DNA from: Streptomyces finlayi
Lineage (GTDB): Bacteria > Actinomycetota > Actinomycetes > Streptomycetales > Streptomycetaceae
Length of the DNA: 64,000 nt
Assembly (NCBI RefSeq): GCF_014216315.1
Contig: NZ_CP045702.1
Span: 434,001 to 498,000, forward strand
Reading direction: 5' to 3'
The notes below the pieces were generated by a model, which worked only from the letters and a program-made list of their open reading frames with translations, searched no databases and was not told where the DNA came from. Numbering within the stretch: the first letter of the stretch is position 1; every line of letters starts with the position of its first letter. Below, one piece after another: positions 1-8,755 of the stretch. Made by a program: the position numbers and the translations under genes.

Positions 1-470
1 TCGCCGGCGAGCAGGGCGGCGAACGCCTCACGGTCGAACGAGTCGTCGAGCGGATCGGGCCCGAGGCGCGCGATGCCGGGCACCTCGGCCGGGTCGTGCA
101 CCAGATGGACGGAGAGCCGTTTCGTCGTGCCCGTCTCGGTGAGGTCGAAGCCGTCGCCTCCGGCGAGGACCACGCGCAGCGCGAGGGGGCCCTTGCCGGG
201 CCGTGGCGAAGTGGCGGGAAAGCTGTCCTTCCACTGGAGCCACCCCGCCCTCGCGAGGTGCGTGACCAGGTGCAGGGCCCCGGCGGTGATGTCCAGAAAC
301 TTGCCGTGCCGGGCCACGCCCGTGACAGTCGTGCCTTCGAGGGCCGACACCGGCGGGTCGTACGTCTTGAGGACACTGATCGCGAGCGGCAGGACCCGGG
401 TGATCTCCTTGCCGACCAGGTGGTCGCCGAGGAAGACCCGCAGCGCTTGGACCTCCGGCAGTTCGGGCAT
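1..470 (-). CDS. Fpg/Nei family DNA glycosylase (partial, N-terminal part)
   Basis: Base-excision-repair glycosylase/AP lyase acting on oxidised bases. The product starts MPELPEV, the family signature in which Pro2 is the catalytic nucleophile and Glu3 the proton donor, and Lys57 falls in RHGKFLDI, the place of the conserved lysine. About 156 residues are present; the helix-two-turn-helix and any zinc finger lie beyond the left edge. The ATG at 468-470 is fixed by the signature. It follows the lactonase gene on the same strand after 55 bp, but nothing links it to sugar use. I cannot tell Fpg from an actinobacterial Nei without the C-terminus. Confidence 0.9.
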   Translation of the reverse strand, partial: MPELPEVQALRVFLGDHLVGKEITRVLPLAISVLKTYDPPVSALEGTTVTGVARHGKFLDITAGALHLVTHLARAGWLQWKDSFPATSPRPGKGPLALRVVLAGGDGFDLTETGTTKRLSVHLVHDPAEVPGIARLGPDPLDDSFDREAFAALLAG

Positions 471-525
471 GTCTCCAGCCTGCCGCAGCACCGGGGCGTA
501 CGCCTCCCCGCGCGCCGTCGGCGGC

Positions 526-1392
526 TCAGCCCAGGCCGTACACGCGGGTGGCTGTGCCGGCGAAGACGGCCCGTCGTTCAGGGCCCGAGAGGGCGGTGGT
601 CAGGGTGCGGGCGGCATCGGCGACCTCGGCGTAACTCGCCGCCAGCCGGCACACCGGCCAGTCCGAGCCGAACATCAGCCGGCCGGGGCCGAAGGCGTCG
701 ATGACCGTCTCCGCGTACGGCCGCAGATCCTCGACGGTCCAGTGGTGCGGGTCGGCTTCGGTGACCAGACCGGAGAGCTTGCAGACGGTGTTGGGCCGGG
801 CCGCCAGCGCCCGCAGACCGTCCGCCCAGGGCTGCGTACGCCGCTCGGCGACGGGTGGCTTGCCGGCGTGGTCGAGTACGAAGGTGAGCCCCGGGAGCAG
901 CGCCGCGGCCTGCGCGGCAGCGGGCAGCTGGTGGGGCCGGACGATCAGGTCGTAGACCAGTCCCGCGTCGGCGACGGCGGACAGACCGCGCTGGACGTCG
1001 GGGCGCAGCAGCCACCGGGGGTCTGGCTCGCCCTGCACCTGGTGCCGGATACCGACGAGCCGGTCGCCACCGGGGAGCGCCCGGAGGGCGGCGAGCGTGT
1101 CGGTGATCCCGGGTGCGGTGAGGTCGGTCCAGCCGACGACCCCGGCGACCAGGCCGCTGTCCCGCGCGAGTGCGAGGAATTCCGGGGTCTCCTCGGCGAC
1201 GGTGACGGTCTGGACGAGCACGGTGGCGGTCACACCGGCGGCCCGGGCCTCGGGCTCCAGGTCGGCGAGGGTGAACGTACGCCGGAGGGGAGCTAGTTCC
1301 TCTCCCGTGATCCAGTCCTGATCACGTACGGAGAGGTCCCACACGTGGTGGTGGGCGTCGACCACACCCGTGGAGGGCCCGGAGGGTGTCAC
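526..1392 (-). CDS. Amidohydrolase-family lactonase (L-fucono/L-rhamnonolactonase type)
   Basis: A 288-aa metal-dependent hydrolase of the amidohydrolase-2 family. The HxH metal motif is near the N-terminus (VDAHHHVWD), a conserved His sits in LDHAGKP (about residue 173) and the metal-binding Asp in GSDWPV (about residue 243). Relatives open sugar lactones (L-fuconolactone, L-rhamnonolactone) or pyrone dicarboxylates. It is the last gene of a tight operon with an aldo/keto reductase and a sugar mutarotase, 1 bp after the mutarotase stop. That context makes a sugar lactonase the best reading: the reductase makes the lactone and this enzyme hydrolyses it. The exact sugar is inferred. Confidence 0.85.
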   Translation of the reverse strand: MTPSGPSTGVVDAHHHVWDLSVRDQDWITGEELAPLRRTFTLADLEPEARAAGVTATVLVQTVTVAEETPEFLALARDSGLVAGVVGWTDLTAPGITDTLAALRALPGGDRLVGIRHQVQGEPDPRWLLRPDVQRGLSAVADAGLVYDLIVRPHQLPAAAQAAALLPGLTFVLDHAGKPPVAERRTQPWADGLRALAARPNTVCKLSGLVTEADPHHWTVEDLRPYAETVIDAFGPGRLMFGSDWPVCRLAASYAEVADAARTLTTALSGPERRAVFAGTATRVYGLG

Positions 1393-1393
1393 G

Positions 1394-1705
1394 TCACAGC
1401 TCCCAGGCGATCGGCAGTCCCGCTCCGGCCCCGTCGGACGTGTAGTCGTGAGCGACGTCGAGGAGCTGGTCCATCCGGGCCTGCCAGGCCACGTTGACGG
1501 GCAGTTCCTCCAGTTCGGCGAGAAGGCGGGTGTAGTCCTCGCAGTCGATGAGGTGGAAGAGGTCGGTGCCGCTGCGCCAGATCGTCCACGCGGTGGCGCC
1601 GGCCGCCCGGATCGCGGTGGTGAGCTCCTCGGGCACCTCGCGGTGTGCCGCCTCGTACTCCGCTGTGCGGTCGGCGCGGACCTTGGTGTGCAGGGCGATC
1701 CTCAT
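1394..1705 (-). CDS. L-rhamnose/L-fucose mutarotase (RhaM/RhaU family)
   Basis: A 103-aa protein of the RhaM fold (DUF718), which interconverts alpha and beta anomers of deoxy sugars. Recognisable parts are the N-terminal MRIALHTKVRADR strand, the central TAWTIWRSGTDLFHLIDCED block and the C-terminal region around WQARMDQLLDV. Length is normal for the family. It begins 1 bp after the aldo/keto reductase stop and ends 1 bp before the lactonase start, so the three are surely co-transcribed. A mutarotase beside a dehydrogenase and a lactonase fits a non-phosphorylating L-fucose or L-rhamnose route. Confidence 0.88.
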   Translation of the reverse strand: MRIALHTKVRADRTAEYEAAHREVPEELTTAIRAAGATAWTIWRSGTDLFHLIDCEDYTRLLAELEELPVNVAWQARMDQLLDVAHDYTSDGAGAGLPIAWEL

Positions 1706-1706
1706 G

Positions 1707-2726
1707 TCAGTTCCCTTCCCGGTGGCCGTCGCCGCCCGGTTCGTCGTTCAGGAGTCCTTCGGCGCGCAGCTCGTCCCAGAGCGCGTCCGGGATCTCCGCG
1801 CGGAGCAGGGCGGCCGCGTCCCGTACTTCCTCCGGCGAGCGGGTGCCGACGAGCACTCCGGCGACGGCTGGGTGGGCGAGCGGGTAGTGCAGGGCGGCGG
1901 CGCGCAGCGGGACTCCGTACCCCTCGACGACGGCCTTCATCCGCAGGGCCCGGTCCAGGAGCTGGAGCGGCGCTGCCGCGTAGTCGTACGTCGCGCCGGG
2001 GCGGGGGTCGGCGAGGAGGCCCGAGTTGAAGACACCGCCGACGACGACGCTCCGGCCGCGCGCGGCGGCCTCCGGCAGCAACGCGGTCAGTGCGCTGGGG
2101 TCGAGGAGGGTGTAACGGCCCGCGCAGAGCACGGCGTCGACGTCGGTGTCGCGCAGGAAGCGGGTCAGCATCGCGGTCTGGTTCATGCCCGCGCCGATGG
2201 CTCCGACGACACCCTCCGCCCGGAGCTTCTCAAGCGCCGGGTACGCCTCACGGAAGGCGGCTTCCCCGTGGTCGTCGGGGTCATGGAGGTAGGCGATGTC
2301 GATGCGGTCGAGGCCGAGGCGTTCGAGGCTGTCCTCGATGGAGCGCCGCACGCCGTCGGCGCTGAAGTCCCAGCGGCGCCGGTGCGTGGTGCGTACCGCG
2401 AACCCTTCGGAGAGCCCGTCGGAGAGCCCGTCGGCGGCCGGGACCCCACCGGCGGGAACCGGATCGAGTACCCGGCCGACCTTGGTGGACACGACGTAGG
2501 CGTCGCGCGGCCTGGACCGCAGAGCCTCGCCGAGCCGCCGCTCGGAGAGACCGAGTCCGTAGTGCGGTGCGGTGTCGAAGTAGCGGATGCCCTCGTCCCA
2601 GGCCGCGTCCACGGCCGCTGCCGCCCGCGCGGGGTCGACGGCGGTGAAGAGGTTGCCGATGGCCGCCGCCCCGAAGGAGAGCCGGGTGATCTCGACCGCA
2701 CTGCGCCCGAGCCTGTGCCGTTGCAT
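1707..2726 (-). CDS. Aldo/keto reductase (L-fucose dehydrogenase-like)
   Basis: NAD(P)-dependent sugar dehydrogenase of the AKR superfamily, first gene of the operon. The catalytic tetrad is visible: Asp in YFDTAPHYG, Tyr in the same motif, Lys in VSTKVGR and His in AYLHDPD. I start at the ATG at 2724-2726 (MQRHRLGRSAVEITRL) because it aligns with the family N-terminus and has AGGG seven bases upstream. In-frame ATGs at 2735, 2756 and 2840 exist; the one at 2756 has AGGGATGG upstream and would add a small repeated HGSDMQGSDMQ peptide. It probably oxidises L-fucose or a related sugar to the lactone taken by the lactonase gene. Confidence 0.88.
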   Translation of the reverse strand: MQRHRLGRSAVEITRLSFGAAAIGNLFTAVDPARAAAAVDAAWDEGIRYFDTAPHYGLGLSERRLGEALRSRPRDAYVVSTKVGRVLDPVPAGGVPAADGLSDGLSEGFAVRTTHRRRWDFSADGVRRSIEDSLERLGLDRIDIAYLHDPDDHGEAAFREAYPALEKLRAEGVVGAIGAGMNQTAMLTRFLRDTDVDAVLCAGRYTLLDPSALTALLPEAAARGRSVVVGGVFNSGLLADPRPGATYDYAAAPLQLLDRALRMKAVVEGYGVPLRAAALHYPLAHPAVAGVLVGTRSPEEVRDAAALLRAEIPDALWDELRAEGLLNDEPGGDGHREGN

Positions 2727-2929
2727 GTCGCTGCCCTGCATGTCGCTGCCGTGCATGTGTCTGCCATCCCTGCCGGTGATCGCTGGGCGTTCACAGCGAA
2801 TATTCATCGGATCACTGGGCCGCGTCAACACCTGGAACATGAGAAGAACCGGACTCCTGCGCCACGTTCCAGGAAATCAGTCCGATCTATCAGCCCTGAT
2901 CGTCAGGCCTGGCGAACTAGCCGTGGGGA

Positions 2930-4294
2930 TCAAGCCGTGGGATCCGTGGGGATCAGCGAGCGCAGTCCGGTCAGCTCTTCCTCGATCGCTGACGCCAGCC
3001 GGTCGAGGTCCGGCAGCGCCTTGCCGTCGGCGACCAGGCCGACCTGGACCCGACCGCCGTAAGAGGACAGGGCCACGGCCAGCGCCTGACCACGGGCCAG
3101 GGGCGCCATCGGGTAGACGGCACCGAGGGGGCAGCCACCGAGCGAGAGCGCCGAGCGCGGCAGGGGGACGCTGGTGACCAGGACATCGAACAGGATCCGC
3201 GCCGCGTTCCCCGCCAGGGGCGCACCGAACCGGTGGACCAGCGGCGGAAGTTGATCGGCGAGCACGGCGACGGCTCCGGCGCCTCGCAGTGGCCCCGCCG
3301 ACTTGTTGCGGTCCATGGCGGTCCGCACCGCACGCAGGCGCGCCCGGGCGTCGGGTTCACGGACCGGAAGCCCGAGGAGATAGGCCGACAGCCTGTTCCC
3401 GTTGCTCTTCGTCGCACCCGGTCTGCGCCGGGAGACGGGCACCAGGGCGCGGGGGTCCGACCCCGGCAGCTCCTCGCCGCGCGCGAGCATCCACCGCCGC
3501 AGCCCTCCGGCGACCACGGCGAGCAGTACGTCGTTGGCGGTGCCACCCTCCGCCCGGCGGATGTCCTGCACCACGTCGGCGTCCAGTTCCGCCGTGGCCA
3601 GTCGGCGGGTGCCGCTGGAGCCGGCGGTGAGCGCACTCGACACGTGCAGGTCGAGACGGCTGTTCCGGACGACGGACGCGCCCACCCCGAGCGCCCGCCC
3701 GACCTCCCCGATCCGGTCCAGAGCCATGCCGGCCACCTGGCGGGGGCCCGGCATCCAGGACCGCGGCGGCACGGGGACGTGCCGCCGTACCGCGCCACGT
3801 CCGGCCGCGGCTCCGGCCGCGGCGATCTGGTCGAAGATCCCGGCCCCGATGGCGACGGCCCGCATCCCGTCGGCGAGGGCATGGTGCAGCTTCACCAGCA
3901 CGGCGAACGGCCCGTCGTCCGCCCCGCTCAGCAGATACATCTGCCAGGGTGGCAGCCCGCGTTCGAGCGGCTGCTCCATCAGCTCCCCGGCGAGCCGGGT
4001 CGCTTCCACCATGAAGTCACCCTCGTCCAGGACCACCCGTACGACATGGCGGTTCACGTCGAAATCCCTGTGCGCCGACCAGGCCGAGCCGCCGACGGGC
4101 AGCAGGACGTCCCGCACCCGCATGCGCAGCCGGGGGATCGCGGCGGCGCGGGTGCCGAGGAGGCCGAGGATGTCGTCCGGGCCGACACCGGGCGCCGGGG
4201 AGAACACGGCGAGTGCGCCGAGGTGCATCGGGTGCGCGTCGGATTCGAGGTGCCAGAAGGCGAGATCAAGCGGGGCCAGGAGCTCGGTACCCAA
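2930..4294 (-). CDS. Wax ester synthase/diacylglycerol acyltransferase (WS/DGAT)
   Basis: A 454-aa bifunctional acyltransferase that makes wax esters or triacylglycerol from acyl-CoA. The catalytic motif HHALADG lies at about residues 137-143, and the N-terminal LAFWHLESDAHPMHLGAL block is typical. The start is TTG at 4294: an in-frame TGA lies seven codons upstream, no ATG or GTG intervenes, and GAGGA precedes it. TTG may lower translation. It is monocistronic, with a near-perfect 17-bp palindrome 130 bp upstream (4426-4442) that could be a TetR-type operator. Confidence 0.92.
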   Translation of the reverse strand: MGTELLAPLDLAFWHLESDAHPMHLGALAVFSPAPGVGPDDILGLLGTRAAAIPRLRMRVRDVLLPVGGSAWSAHRDFDVNRHVVRVVLDEGDFMVEATRLAGELMEQPLERGLPPWQMYLLSGADDGPFAVLVKLHHALADGMRAVAIGAGIFDQIAAAGAAAGRGAVRRHVPVPPRSWMPGPRQVAGMALDRIGEVGRALGVGASVVRNSRLDLHVSSALTAGSSGTRRLATAELDADVVQDIRRAEGGTANDVLLAVVAGGLRRWMLARGEELPGSDPRALVPVSRRRPGATKSNGNRLSAYLLGLPVREPDARARLRAVRTAMDRNKSAGPLRGAGAVAVLADQLPPLVHRFGAPLAGNAARILFDVLVTSVPLPRSALSLGGCPLGAVYPMAPLARGQALAVALSSYGGRVQVGLVADGKALPDLDRLASAIEEELTGLRSLIPTDPTA

Positions 4295-4425
4295 GGGGTC
4301 CTCATGTCATGGAAGGCAGAACTGCGGGACCGGGAGTCTGAAAGGAGAACGGTGCGCGCAGCCTGCGCGCCCCACCGCACCCTCGCAGTCAACCGCTGGC
4401 GAGCGTTTACGGTCAAGTACAGACA

Positions 4426-4442
4426 TGTCACGTAACGTTACA
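4426..4442. promoter_or_regulatory. 17-bp palindrome, candidate TetR-type operator
   Basis: TGTCACGTAACGTTACA pairs on 7 of 8 arm positions around a central A. It lies in the 159-bp gap between the WS/DGAT start and the PP2C-gene stop, so WS/DGAT is the only gene it can serve from its 5' side. Lipid genes in actinobacteria are often under TetR repressors with palindromes of this size. No TetR gene is adjacent, so the regulator is unknown. Confidence 0.45.
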
Positions 4443-4453
4443 TTCGGGTAGGG

Positions 4454-6613
4454 CTACCGGCGTTCGGGGACGAGGAACTCGCACCACACGCACTTGCCGG
4501 TGCCCCGGGACTCCACACCCCAGACATCGGCCAGTCGGTCGACCAGCATGAGCCCACGCCCGGAGACCCCGGACTCCCCCGCGTCCCTGCGCCGGGGCAG
4601 CGCGCTGGAGCGGTCCTCGACATCGACCCGCAGCCGCCGCTCGGGGGCCGCGACGACCCGGATCGTCACGATCGCCCCGCCGTCGGTGTGCATCAGCGCG
4701 TTGGTCATCAGCTCGTCGGCTGCGAGTTCGATCTCGTCGGCCCGTTCCGCCGCACCCCAGGCCCGCACGGCGGCCCTGATCGTGTGACGGGCGGAACTCA
4801 GCGCCTCCGGATCGTTCTGTGCGACGTGCTGCTGGAGCCGGCCGCCGGGCTGCGGCGCGTGAGCCGCCTTGCGGCGCAGCAGGAGTATCGCCACGTCGTC
4901 CTCGCCGCCCCGCTCGTCCACGGCGTCGCAGAGACGGTCGGCCAGGGTTTGGAGGTCCCGGGGCCCGTTGGTGACCAGGTCGACCACGAGCTGCATGCCC
5001 TCGTCGAGATCGGAGCCCGGCAGTTCCACCAGGCCGTCCGTGTACAACAGCATCGTCTGACCCGGGTCGAGCTCGACGGTGCTGACCGGGTACTCGAGCC
5101 GCCCGAACTCCGCCGAGAGGCTGAGCGGCAGCCCGCCCTCGACCGGCAGGCGGCGACAGCTTCCGTCGACGTCCCGGATGAGCGGGTCGACATGTCCGGC
5201 ACGGACGAGTTGCACCACGCCGGTCCGCAGGTCGACCTCGGCGTAGCTGCACGTCGCGAATCGGTCGGTGTCGAGTTCGTGCAGGAAGACGGAGGCCCTC
5301 GCCATGACGGCGGCGGGGCTGTGCCCTTCGGCGGCGTAGGCGCGCAGCACGATCCTGAGCTGCCCCATGACGGCGGCGGCGTGCGTGTCGTGGCCCTGGA
5401 CGTCTCCGATGACGGCCCCGACCCGGCCGCCCGGCAACGGAATCACGTCGTACCAGTCGCCGCCGATGTCCCGGCCGAGCCGCGCGGAACGGTAGCGGAC
5501 GGCGACCTGGGCACCCGGCACCTCGGGGATCCTGCGGGGCAGCATCGCCTGCTGGAGACCTTCGGCGAGGTCGTGCTCCTGCTCGTACAGCATGGCGCGC
5601 TGGAGGCTCTGGGCGATCGAGCTGCCCAGGGCCACCAGCAGATTTCGCTCGTCGGGGGTGAACCCCGCCTTGTCGTTGTAGAGGAGCCCCAGTGCCCCGA
5701 TGGGCCGGGCCTGGGCGATCAGTGGCAGATAGGCCGCCGAGGTGATCCCGAGCTGGCTGATGTGCGGCCACAGGACCGGATACGAGGCGGCGAAGTCGGC
5801 GGCCGACTCGATGAAGCGGGGTACCAGGGTGCGGACGACCTCACTCATCGGGTACGGCTCGTCCGTACGGGTGTACCGGGTGCCCGGGACGTAGGCACCC
5901 TCGGGCCCGTCGGCCACCAGATGGATCCGCCCCGACTCCAGCAGGCCCATGACGAGACTGGCCGCGCCGAGGTTGGCCAGGCCGCCCTGGGAGTTCTTCA
6001 GTACGTCGGTGACGTCCTTGACGGTCCGGGCGTGTGCAAGAGCGGCTGTCGTGCCCTCCACCACACTGGTCCGCTTCCGCCGCTCCGCGTCCAGCTCCTG
6101 GCGGGCCGTCGAGTCGGAGAGCTCCTGGGTGGCGTCGCGGACGATCCCGATGATGCGGCGGGGCCGCCCGGTGCCGTCCCGGCAGATGAAACCCTGGGTG
6201 TGGGTCCAGCGCAGCGTGCCGTCGCGCCGCAGGATACGGAAATACGCACCGTAGTTGCTGCGCCCGCCCTTGAGGGCTTCGGAGACCATCCCGTCGAGGC
6301 GTACGCTTTCGTCCGTCGGCACCCGGGTGGAGAGCGTCACGGGCCGGTCGTCGTACTCCTCGGCGGGCATGTCGAACACGTCGAGTGCGGGCTGGTCCAT
6401 GTGTAGGAGTCCGCTGTCCAGATCCCAGTCGAAGCTGCCCATTCGGTTCAGGGCGAGGCTGAGGTCCGGGTGGGCGGGCCAGTCTTCCGGGAGTGACAGG
6501 GCACCCGCTACCCGATCATCCATATAGGCCACTCTGCCATCGATTGTCTGATTCTTCGAGCGATTCGGCCGACGGCGGCCCATAACCCTCCTCACCCTGC
6601 CCGCCACCGTCAT
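4454..6613 (-). CDS. PAS-GAF-PP2C phosphatase-HATPase sensor regulator
   Basis: A 719-aa SpoIIE-type switch protein. A PAS domain covers about residues 50-160 (ILRRDGTLRWTHTQG, GIVRDATQ), a GAF domain about 195-335, a PPM serine phosphatase about 355-570 (IGGDWYDVIPL, GDVQGHDTHAA, LLYTDGLVE, EDDVAILLLR) and an RsbW/SpoIIAB-like kinase about 595-715 (ELAADELMTNALMH, GRGLMLVDRL). Such proteins de-phosphorylate anti-anti-sigma factors and phosphorylate or bind partners in response to a signal read by PAS/GAF. Its ATG overlaps the stop of the lipoprotein gene (ATGA at 6610-6613), so the two are translationally coupled. The signal is unknown. Confidence 0.93.
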   Translation of the reverse strand: MTVAGRVRRVMGRRRPNRSKNQTIDGRVAYMDDRVAGALSLPEDWPAHPDLSLALNRMGSFDWDLDSGLLHMDQPALDVFDMPAEEYDDRPVTLSTRVPTDESVRLDGMVSEALKGGRSNYGAYFRILRRDGTLRWTHTQGFICRDGTGRPRRIIGIVRDATQELSDSTARQELDAERRKRTSVVEGTTAALAHARTVKDVTDVLKNSQGGLANLGAASLVMGLLESGRIHLVADGPEGAYVPGTRYTRTDEPYPMSEVVRTLVPRFIESAADFAASYPVLWPHISQLGITSAAYLPLIAQARPIGALGLLYNDKAGFTPDERNLLVALGSSIAQSLQRAMLYEQEHDLAEGLQQAMLPRRIPEVPGAQVAVRYRSARLGRDIGGDWYDVIPLPGGRVGAVIGDVQGHDTHAAAVMGQLRIVLRAYAAEGHSPAAVMARASVFLHELDTDRFATCSYAEVDLRTGVVQLVRAGHVDPLIRDVDGSCRRLPVEGGLPLSLSAEFGRLEYPVSTVELDPGQTMLLYTDGLVELPGSDLDEGMQLVVDLVTNGPRDLQTLADRLCDAVDERGGEDDVAILLLRRKAAHAPQPGGRLQQHVAQNDPEALSSARHTIRAAVRAWGAAERADEIELAADELMTNALMHTDGGAIVTIRVVAAPERRLRVDVEDRSSALPRRRDAGESGVSGRGLMLVDRLADVWGVESRGTGKCVWCEFLVPERR

Positions 6614-7737
6614 CCCACGAGGGACGCGGCGGCGTCAGGCCCACCGGACACCGGCGGCGCCTCTCCGTCCGGGCCCTGGTCACCGTCGGAGGGAGCCTCT
6701 TGCCACAGGCCGGATCCGCCCGGTTCCCCCGCGGCTCCCGAGTCGCCGGACCGGTCCGGCGGGGCTTCGTACAGCTCGTCGGCAGGCGCCTCCATGACTT
6801 CTTCCCGCGGCACGTCCTCGGGTGCTTCACCGACTTCCTCCGTCGGCTCACCGGGAGGCACGGCGGAGGGAGGTTCAGGAGACGCGGGCGCCGAAGGCTC
6901 CGGGCTGGCCGTGGAGGTGTCCGGAGAGGGCACGATGCCGTCGCCCGGCTCGAAGGGGGGCGGATCCTCGGGGGTCCTGTCCTGCGCCCCGTCGTCTCCG
7001 GCCGGCCGCTCGATCCAGGTGCCGTCGGCGACGTCGACGATGACGAGGTCCCTGATCGCCCGGATGCTGGGCTCGATGACCAGGACACGGTTCGGGTCGT
7101 AGTCCGCCCATTCCTTGCCGCGGTACGCCAGGGAACCCTTCATCACGACCGGTGCGCCGAGCGGGTTGCCGCACACGCAGCGGACACGGGGCGTGCCATG
7201 GGTGTCGGTCAGCACGGCGGTGCCCGCCTGGAGCACGGACTGGAACGCGGTGGGCGAACCGGCCTCCTTGTCGTAGCCGTGACCGGTCACGCGGATGTCG
7301 GTGCGCAGGAGGACGGGAGTGAGCCCGCGCAGGAACGCCGGGATCTCCTTCTGCCGGATTCCCGCGGCCTCGGCGAAGGCGCGGGCCTTGACCGCGTCCC
7401 CGGCCAGGAAGCGCACCTGCTGCTCGACGTCGCAGCTCGCCACGGACCTGGTGCCGCCGTACAGCCCGGGGGTGGCCCCGGACACGGCGCGCTCGGTCAC
7501 TTCGGTGAGGGCGGCGGGCGACGCGGTGGCCGCCGGGGGCGGGGACCCGGCGGTCGATCCGGTGAACGGGGCGGGACCGGGCGACACCGCCGACTGGAGG
7601 AAGAGCTCCTTGGCCCCCGCCGTGCCGGGGGTGCCGCTCTCACCGCCCCCCGCACCCTGGCCGCAGCCCGCGACGAGGAGGACACCGACGGACAGGGCTA
7701 CGGACGCGGTACGTCGCGGACGCTGGGGTGAGCGCAC
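6610..7737 (-). CDS. DUF6777-like lipoprotein with acidic Pro-rich tail
   Basis: A 375-aa exported lipoprotein. The signal peptide ends in the lipobox LLVAGC with the lipid Cys near residue 31. The middle (about residues 60-270) is a conserved Streptomyces domain I place in DUF6777 from memory; four Cys (SCDVEQQ, RVRCVCGNP) suggest extracytoplasmic disulphides. The last 110 residues are Pro/Glu/Ser-rich and probably unstructured. The GTG start at 7735-7737 is chosen because AGGAGAG stands six bases upstream; much longer in-frame extension upstream lacks signal features. It is coupled to the PAS-GAF-PP2C gene and may supply its extracellular cue (inference). Confidence 0.8.
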   Translation of the reverse strand: MRSPQRPRRTASVALSVGVLLVAGCGQGAGGGESGTPGTAGAKELFLQSAVSPGPAPFTGSTAGSPPPAATASPAALTEVTERAVSGATPGLYGGTRSVASCDVEQQVRFLAGDAVKARAFAEAAGIRQKEIPAFLRGLTPVLLRTDIRVTGHGYDKEAGSPTAFQSVLQAGTAVLTDTHGTPRVRCVCGNPLGAPVVMKGSLAYRGKEWADYDPNRVLVIEPSIRAIRDLVIVDVADGTWIERPAGDDGAQDRTPEDPPPFEPGDGIVPSPDTSTASPEPSAPASPEPPSAVPPGEPTEEVGEAPEDVPREEVMEAPADELYEAPPDRSGDSGAAGEPGGSGLWQEAPSDGDQGPDGEAPPVSGGPDAAASLVG

Positions 7738-7845
7738 TGAGCTCTCCTGCTTCACCTCGAACCGATGGGTCCCCCTCATCTGTGCCGTACCACGCGCCGG
7801 TCCGCAAGCCGAACGACCACCTCCCGCACCCTCACCCACTCGGGG

Positions 7846-7899
7846 TTGAACGCGTTCAAGAAAGCCTCTAGTCTCAGCATGCCAGTTGAACGCGTTCAA
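7846..7899 (+). promoter_or_regulatory. Promoter with two copies of a 14-bp palindromic operator
   Basis: The perfect palindrome TTGAACGCGTTCAA occurs at 7846-7859 and again at 7886-7899, both followed by GAAA. The first copy supplies a -35 box (TTGAAC), and 17 bp later stands TAGTCT (7869-7874) as -10, placing +1 near 7881. The second copy lies just after +1. A repressor bound to either would block transcription of the YndJ-DUF1990-LMF operon. The symmetry suits a TetR-family protein, but none is encoded nearby. Confidence 0.7.
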
Positions 7900-7918
7900 G
7901 AAATGGGGTGGGCTGGCC

Positions 7919-8755
7919 ATGTCCGTTCTGGTGAACCTGATAGTGATGCTGGGCATGCTCGTCGTCGTGCCGGCCGGGCTGCGACTGATGGACGCCCCGG
8001 AGCTCGACCGGATCCGGCGGCTGTGGCCGTTCCTCGCCGCCCCGGGCGCCCTCGCCCTCTGGCTGCCGCGCGGTCTCCCCGCCGCCGCGCTCGCCACCGT
8101 CTACGCCCTGGGGGCCGTGGCCCTCGCACTGCACGCGCCGCTGCGCGCGGCCCGCACCCGCAGCGCACACCCCACGGAGATCGCCCTCTACACCGCACTG
8201 GTGACCCCCTCGGTCGCCGCGCTGGCCCTCGTCGCCGAGCGCTCGGGGCACGAACTCTTCGGCTTCGGCCTCGGCATCCTGGCCCTGACCGTGCCGCACT
8301 TCCACTTCGCCGGGTTCGCCGCCGCACTGGTCGCCGGACTGCTCTGCCGGACCACCGGCACACCGGCGGGCCGGTTCGCCGCACTGAGCGTGCCGCTGGG
8401 CACCCTGCTCGTTCTCATCGGCTACTTCATCGGGGACTGGGCCGAACTGGCCGGGGCAGTCGTCCTGACGGCCGGGATGTGGACGGTCGCCCTGCTGACC
8501 CTGCGCACCGTCCGCACCGGCGGCCCGGACCGCACCACCCGGGCACTGCTCCTGACCTCGGCCGCCGTCCTCGTCGCCACCATGGTGCTCGCGCTGAGCT
8601 GGGCGCTCGGCGAGGCCACCGGAATCCCCCACCCCTCGCTCACCTGGATGGCCGCTACACACGGCCTCGGCAACGCACTGGGCTTCGCCCTCTGCTCGGT
8701 ACTCGCCTGGCGCCGGCTCCAGGACCGCACCCTTCCGGAAGGCGGAACCGCATGA
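7919..8755 (+). CDS. YndJ-like integral membrane protein
   Basis: A 278-aa membrane protein with eight or so hydrophobic segments, including VLVNLIVMLGMLVVVPAGL at the N-terminus and a conserved HFHFAGF motif in the middle, which I associate with the YndJ family of Firmicutes and actinobacteria. Biochemical function is unknown. The ATG at 7919 is preceded by a GGGGTGGG ribosome site; an upstream in-frame TTG would lie inside the operator. It is the first gene of a three-gene operon, and its stop overlaps the next start as ATGA (8752-8755). Confidence 0.8.
   Translation: MSVLVNLIVMLGMLVVVPAGLRLMDAPELDRIRRLWPFLAAPGALALWLPRGLPAAALATVYALGAVALALHAPLRAARTRSAHPTEIALYTALVTPSVAALALVAERSGHELFGFGLGILALTVPHFHFAGFAAALVAGLLCRTTGTPAGRFAALSVPLGTLLVLIGYFIGDWAELAGAVVLTAGMWTVALLTLRTVRTGGPDRTTRALLLTSAAVLVATMVLALSWALGEATGIPHPSLTWMAATHGLGNALGFALCSVLAWRRLQDRTLPEGGTA

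Noticed and set aside
73..1296. Long plus-strand open reading opposite the glycosylase and lactonase genes
   Set aside because: Arg/Gly/Pro-rich product without motifs or ribosome site; it is antisense to two well-supported genes and results from high GC content.
1548..3062. 504-codon plus-strand reading opposite the aldo/keto reductase
   Set aside because: The minus strand carries the AKR tetrad and a tight operon; this reading has no domain.
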